From: an uncultured Eubacteriales bacterium
Lineage (GTDB): Bacteria > Bacillota > Clostridia > Oscillospirales > Acutalibacteraceae
Length of the DNA: 8,817 nt
Direction: 5' to 3'
Assembly: GCA_900319615.1 (NCBI GenBank)
Contig: ONPE01000046.1
Coordinates: 1 to 8,817, forward strand
Positions 5,737 to 8,817 of this stretch are shown in pieces. Positions within the stretch are counted from its first letter, which is position 1. The number at the start of each line of letters is the position of its first letter. A program made the translations under genes and the position numbers. A model generated the notes under the pieces. It was not told the DNA's origin, searched no databases, and saw nothing but the letters and a program-made list of their open reading frames with translations.

Positions 5737-6396
5737 ATGAAAAAAATGAACCTGCCTAACAAACTGACGATCCTGCGTATCGTGCTGGTGCCGTTCGTGA
5801 TAGCCGCGATGCTGATCGAATTCCCCTTCCACTTCGCTGTGGCCGGGCTGCTGTTCGGCATAGCCGCGATCACCGACGCTTTTGACGGCAAGATAGCGCG
5901 CAGGGACAATCTGATCACCGACTTCGGCAAATTCGCCGACCCCCTCGCCGACAAGATACTCGTTATATCGGCGCTGGTCTGCTTTGTCAAATTCGGGCTT
6001 TGCGGCGCGGTACCGCTGATAATCATCATCTTCCGCGAGTTCACCGTGACCTCGGTGCGCCTTGTAGCTGCCTCAAAGGGTACGGTAATAGCCGCGAATA
6101 TGTGGGGCAAGGTCAAGACCGTGTGCCAGATCATCGCCATCGTAGCGATCTACGTCATGCAGACGGCGCTGGACGTCTTCAACCTCGCCACGCTGGGCAA
6201 GACCCTGTCCATCACCGAGGATTATAACATCTTCAAGGTGATGGCGAGCAGCGATTCGCTGTATCATGACTCGTACCGGCTCTTCTGCATCTTCAACTAC
6301 ATCGGTCAGGGTCTGCTGTGGATAACCGCGATAATCACCGTTATCTCGGGCGTGAAATACCTGATCGACAACAAAGACGCGATCAGCGATATGTGA
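5737..6396 (+). CDS. pgsA: CDP-diacylglycerol--glycerol-3-phosphate 3-phosphatidyltransferase PgsA
   Basis: 219-residue integral membrane enzyme of the CDP-alcohol phosphatidyltransferase family. It makes phosphatidylglycerophosphate from CDP-diacylglycerol and glycerol-3-phosphate, the committed step to phosphatidylglycerol and cardiolipin. The signature D-X2-DG-X2-AR-X8-G-X3-D-X3-D is complete: Asp47, Asp50, Gly51, Ala54, Arg55, Gly64, Asp68, Asp72. The start NLPNKLTILRI (5-15) and FRE (99-101) fit PgsA. Predicted membrane segments: about 11-27, 32-47, 75-97, 130-146 and 188-206. It is longer than the usual ~180-190 residues because of a polar insertion at about 148-186. ATG 5737 is preceded by GAAAGG (5724-5729) with 7-nt spacing. 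No promoter is visible in the repeat-filled gap, so it may be read from the recA-rimO operon. Confidence 0.93.
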   Translation: MKKMNLPNKLTILRIVLVPFVIAAMLIEFPFHFAVAGLLFGIAAITDAFDGKIARRDNLITDFGKFADPLADKILVISALVCFVKFGLCGAVPLIIIIFREFTVTSVRLVAASKGTVIAANMWGKVKTVCQIIAIVAIYVMQTALDVFNLATLGKTLSITEDYNIFKVMASSDSLYHDSYRLFCIFNYIGQGLLWITAIITVISGVKYLIDNKDAISDM

Positions 6397-6530
6397 AGTC
6401 CGACGTCGTTCCGCGGTATTGCCTGTATTCGGTTGAGATTGCCGCATGGAACATACCGATCGTCATTATAAGATTCAGACGCGATAATCTCGTCTTTCAC
6501 TATCAGCGCCCCTCGCGCTGAAATAAATAA
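6397..6530. other. Intergenic stretch after pgsA, no gene recognised
   Basis: This 134-bp stretch has no plausible ORF with an RBS. Two structures are visible: GTTCC (6408-6412) and GGAAC (6448-6452) as distant inverted partners, and a GC hairpin CAGCGC-CCCTC-GCGCTG (6504-6520) followed by AAATAAATAATTG. The hairpin could reduce transcription leaving pgsA, but it lacks the U run of an intrinsic terminator. It sits immediately upstream of the T-box promoter. Confidence 0.4.
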
Positions 6531-6533
6531 TTG

Positions 6534-6562
6534 TTGCAAAATCCTAAACTATAGTATATAAT
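6534..6562 (+). promoter_or_regulatory. Predicted sigma-A promoter of the cysE-cysS operon
   Basis: TTGCAA (6534-6539) and TATAAT (6557-6562) are separated by 17 bp. Transcription would begin around 6569-6571, placing the start just ahead of the T-box leader. The flanks are AT-rich, unlike the surrounding coding DNA. Confidence 0.82.
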
Positions 6563-6569
6563 ATCATAG

Positions 6570-6795
6570 ATATGTAAAGGCGAAGAGCAGGAAAAGTACC
6601 CTTGCAAAAGCTACCAGAGAGGACGGCAAAGGCTGGAAGCCGTCTTAGCGAAGGCACCGGGAAATGCGCCTGTGAGCCTGCGGCAGGAAATGGCCGCACG
6701 TTTATCCGCGTTAAGGATGTCAAAGAGCGTAATCTTACGCTGAATTTGGGTGGAACCACGGCACAGTCGTCCCTACGGATGATTGTGTCTTTTTT
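6570..6795 (+). promoter_or_regulatory. T-box riboswitch, cysteine (UGC specifier)
   Basis: A complete transcriptional T-box leader upstream of cysE-cysS. Stem I: base CAGG/CCTG (6588-6591, 6669-6672); specifier loop with AGTA (6595-6598) on the 5' side and GAAATGCG on the 3' side, placing the specifier codon TGC (Cys) at 6665-6667; closing CCC/GGG (6599-6601, 6659-6661). Further up are the AGAGAG bulge (6616-6621) and a terminal hairpin GACGGC/GCCGTC (6622-6627, 6639-6644) whose loop contains GCTGGAA (6632-6638), matching GNUGNRA. Stem II region: TGCGGC/GCCGCA (6679-6684, 6693-6698). Stem III: AGCGTAA/TTACGCT (6726-6741). T-box: TTGGGTGGAACCACG (6746-6760). Antiterminator: GGG/CCC (6748-6750, 6771-6773), 7-nt bulge TGGAACC (6751-6757), then ACG/CGT (6758-6760, 6768-6770). 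The bulge TGGA complements the 3' UCCA of tRNA-Cys. Uncharged tRNA-Cys should stabilise the antiterminator and turn the operon on. Confidence 0.95.
6760..6795 (+). terminator. Intrinsic terminator of the T-box leader
   Basis: A 13-bp stem (6760-6772 with 6777-6789), including three G-U pairs, closes a CTAC loop and is followed by six T (6790-6795). The 5' strand includes bases 6768-6773, which are also needed for the antiterminator, so the two folds exclude each other. Confidence 0.93.
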
Positions 6796-6808
6796 ATTAT
6801 AATAAAAT

Positions 6809-6932
6809 GTCATTGCGAGGAGTCGGCAAAAGCCGACGACGTGGCAATCCCCTTGTCGGAAATACCGTTTTGAAAGAAAAACTCTGCTCCTCATTGTGGG
6901 ATTCCCACGGGGATAAATCCCCTCGGAATGAC
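6809..6932. repeat. Palindromic intergenic repeat element, GTCATTGCGAGG family, copy 2
   Basis: Terminal inverted repeats are GTCATTGCGAGGAG (6809-6822) and CCCCTCGGAATGAC (6919-6932), 12 of 14 matching. Subterminal tracts also pair: CGTGGCAATCCC (6840-6851) with GGGATTCCCACG (6898-6909), 11 of 12. Between terminus and subterminus each arm has a different hairpin: GTCGGC-AAAA-GCCGAC (6822-6837) and GGGGAT-AA-ATCCCC (6909-6922). GGAAATACCGTTTT (6858-6871) is identical to 2286-2299 in the copy after prmC. The element lies between the T-box terminator and cysE, so it is transcribed in the read-through mRNA. Its right terminus supplies the ATG at 6928 that makes a false upstream start for cysE. 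Confidence 0.82.
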
Positions 6933-6941
6933 TGATGCCAT

Positions 6942-6947
6942 AAAGGA
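6942..6947 (+). promoter_or_regulatory. Ribosome binding site that fixes the cysE start
   Basis: AAAGGA lies 7 nt before the ATG at 6955. The in-frame ATG at 6928 has no SD upstream and is part of the repeat terminus, so 6955 is the likely start. Confidence 0.8.
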
Positions 6948-6954
6948 TGATTCT

Positions 6955-7656
6955 ATGTTCAAGACTTTGAAGGCTGATCTGGACGCGGTACTGCAGCGCG
7001 ATCCGGCGGCACGCAACCGCATGGAGGTCTGGCTCCTGTACTCCGGCTACAAAGCTGTGCGCAAATATCGCAGAGCGCACTGGTTTTATCTGCACAACAT
7101 GAAGTTCATCGCCCGTTATCTGAGCCAGCGAGCCAGAAACAAGACGGGCGTAGAGATACACCCCGGCGCCACCATCGGCAAGGGGCTCGCCATCGACCAC
7201 GGCATGGGCGTTGTCATCGGCGAGACTACCGTTATCGGCGACAACTGTCTAATCTATCAGAACGTCACCCTCGGCGGCACCGGTAAGGATACCGGCAAGC
7301 GCCACCCCACCCTCGGCGACAACGTCATGGTGGGCTCGGGCGCAAAGGTGCTCGGACCCTTCAAGGTAGGCGACAACTCTCGCGTAGCCGCAGGCGCGGT
7401 GGTGCTCTCAGAGATTCCGCCCAACTGCACCGCCGTAGGCGTACCGGCTCGCGTGGTTCGTATCAACGGCGTGCGTCCCGACCTGCTCGACCAGATACAT
7501 TACAGCGACCCTGTGGCTCAGGAGCTTTGCAGGATGCATAACGAGATCCAGATGCTGGGCAACGAGGTTATGCACCTCAAAAAGGCTGTGAATAAATCTT
7601 CTGCCGAACAGAAGCCCTACGAGCCCGGCAGAGATAATCAAGAAGAAAGGAAGTAA
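6955..7656 (+). CDS. cysE: Serine O-acetyltransferase CysE
   Basis: 233 residues from the ATG at 6955. CysE transfers acetyl from acetyl-CoA to L-serine to make O-acetylserine, the precursor of cysteine; it is cytoplasmic and normally trimer-based. The N-terminus MFKTLKADLDAVLQRDPAAR (1-20) is the family's usual opening. A left-handed beta-helix of hexapeptide repeats runs from about 64 to 168. Catalytic His82 (IDHGMGVVIGE) matches E. coli His158, and His117 (GKRHP) matches His193. Glu67 (VEIHP) stands where E. coli has Asp143. VGVPARVV (161-168) ends the helix. A charged, partly helical tail (about 172-233) follows, longer than in minimal homologues. cysS begins 4 bp after the stop. The T-box upstream should raise expression when tRNA-Cys is uncharged. 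Confidence 0.96.
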   Translation: MFKTLKADLDAVLQRDPAARNRMEVWLLYSGYKAVRKYRRAHWFYLHNMKFIARYLSQRARNKTGVEIHPGATIGKGLAIDHGMGVVIGETTVIGDNCLIYQNVTLGGTGKDTGKRHPTLGDNVMVGSGAKVLGPFKVGDNSRVAAGAVVLSEIPPNCTAVGVPARVVRINGVRPDLLDQIHYSDPVAQELCRMHNEIQMLGNEVMHLKKAVNKSSAEQKPYEPGRDNQEERK

Positions 7657-7660
7657 AACC

Positions 7661-8817
7661 ATGATCTTATACAATACCCTCGGCGGCGTAAAGCAGGAAT
7701 TCATCCCTCACGAGGAGGGCAAGGTACGTATGTACACCTGCGGCCCCACCGTCTATCACTACGCTCACATCGGCAACCTGCGCACCTACATCATGGAGGA
7801 TGTGCTCGAAAAATACCTGCGCTACGCGGGCTATGACGTTCTGCGCGTCATGAACATCACCGACGTCGGTCATCTAAGCTCCGACGCCGACACCGGTGAA
7901 GACAAGATGCTCGCAGGCGCAAAACGCGAACACAAATCCGTCATGGATATCGCCAAGTTCTACACCGACGCCTTTTTCTCCGACGCAGGCAAGCTCAACA
8001 TCAAGACCCCCGACGTGATCGAACCCGCCACCAACTGCATCCCCGAGTTCATCGAGATGGTGCAGACCCTGATGGATAAGGGCTACGCGTATTTTGCAGG
8101 CGGCAACGTCTACTTCGACACCTCAAAGCTCGATAACTACTATGTCTTCGGCAACATGAACGAGGAAGAATTACAGGTCGGCGTGCGTGAGGACGTCGGC
8201 GAGGACGCCAACAAGCGCAACAAAAACGACTTTGTCCTCTGGTTCACGCAGAGCAAGTTCGAGGATCAGGCGCTCAAATGGGAGTCCCCGTGGGGTCTGG
8301 GCTATCCGGGCTGGCACATCGAGTGCTCCGCTATCTCTATCAAGCACGCCGGTGAGTACCTTGACATCCACTGCGGCGGCGTTGACAACGCCTTCCCCCA
8401 TCACACCAACGAGATCGCGCAAAGCGAAGCCTACCTCGGTCACAAGTGGTGCAATTACTGGTTCCATGTGCTCCATCTGCTCGACAAGCGCGGCAAGATG
8501 AGCAAGAGCAAGGGCGGCTTCCTGACTGTATCTCTGCTTGAAGAAAAAGGCTACGATCCGCTCGCCTACCGCTTCTTCTGCCTGCAGTCGCACTATCGCA
8601 AGCCGCTGGTATTCAGCTTCGAGAACCTCGACAACACCGTGCAGGCGTACAACAAGCTTGTAGCCCGCATAGCCAAGCTCAGCGCCGACGGCGAGCCCGA
8701 TCTCGAGGCGGCGAAAACATATCAGCAGAGCTTCAAAGATGCTCTGGACAACGACCTCAACACCTCGCTCGCGATAACAGCGCTCTACGATGTGCTCAAG
8801 GGCGATATCTCCGACGC
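7661..8817 (+). CDS. cysS: Cysteinyl-tRNA synthetase CysS (3'-truncated by the window)
   Basis: About 385 residues are visible; the full enzyme is normally ~460-480. It is a class I synthetase that charges tRNA-Cys. Motifs: YTCGPTVY with zinc ligand Cys27; HIGN (36-39), the HIGH signature; ECS with Cys222; FPHHTNEIAQSE, with His247 and Glu251 completing the zinc site (the Cys222-to-His247 spacing of 25 equals that in E. coli); KMSKS (279-283). Several motifs deviate from the common form: NITDVGHLSSDADTGEDKM instead of an NITDVDDK-like stretch, GGVDNAFPHH instead of GG-x-DLIFPHH, and KMSKSKGGF instead of KMSKSLGNF. This points to a distinct CysRS subgroup, with the core catalytic residues intact. 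SD AAAGGAAG (7646-7653) has 7-nt spacing to the ATG. Translation is likely coupled to cysE, and both are under the Cys T-box. Confidence 0.96.
   Translation, partial: MILYNTLGGVKQEFIPHEEGKVRMYTCGPTVYHYAHIGNLRTYIMEDVLEKYLRYAGYDVLRVMNITDVGHLSSDADTGEDKMLAGAKREHKSVMDIAKFYTDAFFSDAGKLNIKTPDVIEPATNCIPEFIEMVQTLMDKGYAYFAGGNVYFDTSKLDNYYVFGNMNEEELQVGVREDVGEDANKRNKNDFVLWFTQSKFEDQALKWESPWGLGYPGWHIECSAISIKHAGEYLDIHCGGVDNAFPHHTNEIAQSEAYLGHKWCNYWFHVLHLLDKRGKMSKSKGGFLTVSLLEEKGYDPLAYRFFCLQSHYRKPLVFSFENLDNTVQAYNKLVARIAKLSADGEPDLEAAKTYQQSFKDALDNDLNTSLAITALYDVLKGDISD

Noticed and set aside
6504..6530. Hairpin after pgsA as an intrinsic terminator
   Set aside because: The stem is only 6 bp and is followed by an A-rich, not T-rich, tract.
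6798..6803. TATAAT right after the T-box terminator as a second promoter for cysE
   Set aside because: No acceptable -35 hexamer lies 16-18 bp upstream; the sequence there is the terminator stem.
6809..6932. CRISPR-like array from the repeated hairpins
   Set aside because: There are no regularly spaced direct repeats with unique spacers; the pattern is an inverted repeat.
6928..6954. Earlier cysE start at ATG 6928
   Set aside because: The ATG is part of the repeat's terminal sequence and has no SD. The ATG at 6955 has AAAGGA at good spacing and gives the family-typical N-terminus.

Overview
The window looks like a chromosomal housekeeping region from a low-to-mid G+C Clostridia genome, most likely a gut Ruminococcaceae/Oscillospiraceae-type organism. 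The reasons are a DUF1385-prmC pair, a Firmicutes-type recA with recX directly behind it, a cysteine T-box leader, TTGxxx-17-TATAAT promoters, and dispersed palindromic repeats of the 'GTCATTGCGAGG' and 'AGCC-TCCCCTTGA' types in the intergenic gaps. The taxonomic placement is inference. All recognised genes are on the + strand.

Layout. Positions 1-124 hold the last ~40 codons of what looks like a sensor histidine kinase. A 259-bp gap (125-383) with degenerate repeat debris follows. DUF1385 membrane protein (384-1415) overlaps prmC (1393-2235) by 23 bp. A palindromic repeat element (2238-2365) begins 2 bp after the prmC stop. Next comes a strong promoter with possible LexA-like half sites (about 2379-2428), which leads into recA (2507-3634), recX (3641-4255) and rimO (4257-5582) with gaps of 6 bp and 1 bp. 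A second type of palindromic repeat (5584-5719) fills the gap to pgsA (5737-6396).

The 558 bp between pgsA and cysE are mostly regulatory. They contain about 130 bp without recognised function, a consensus-like promoter (6534-6562), a complete T-box leader (about 6570-6795) with its intrinsic terminator, and a second copy of the first repeat type (6809-6932). The T-box has a UGC (Cys) specifier and a UGGA bulge that fits the U discriminator base of tRNA-Cys. cysE (6955-7656) and cysS (from 7661, running off the window) follow.

How the genes fit together. The best-supported regulatory circuit is cysteine homeostasis: uncharged tRNA-Cys should promote read-through into serine O-acetyltransferase (CysE, first step of cysteine synthesis) and cysteinyl-tRNA synthetase (CysS). 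The recA-recX-rimO block couples recombinase, its modulator and a ribosomal-protein S12 methylthiotransferase. I do not see a previously undescribed protein system. The least ordinary content is the non-coding part: bipartite inverted-repeat elements whose arms each carry a different small hairpin, in the gaps after prmC, before pgsA and inside the cysE leader downstream of the T-box terminator.
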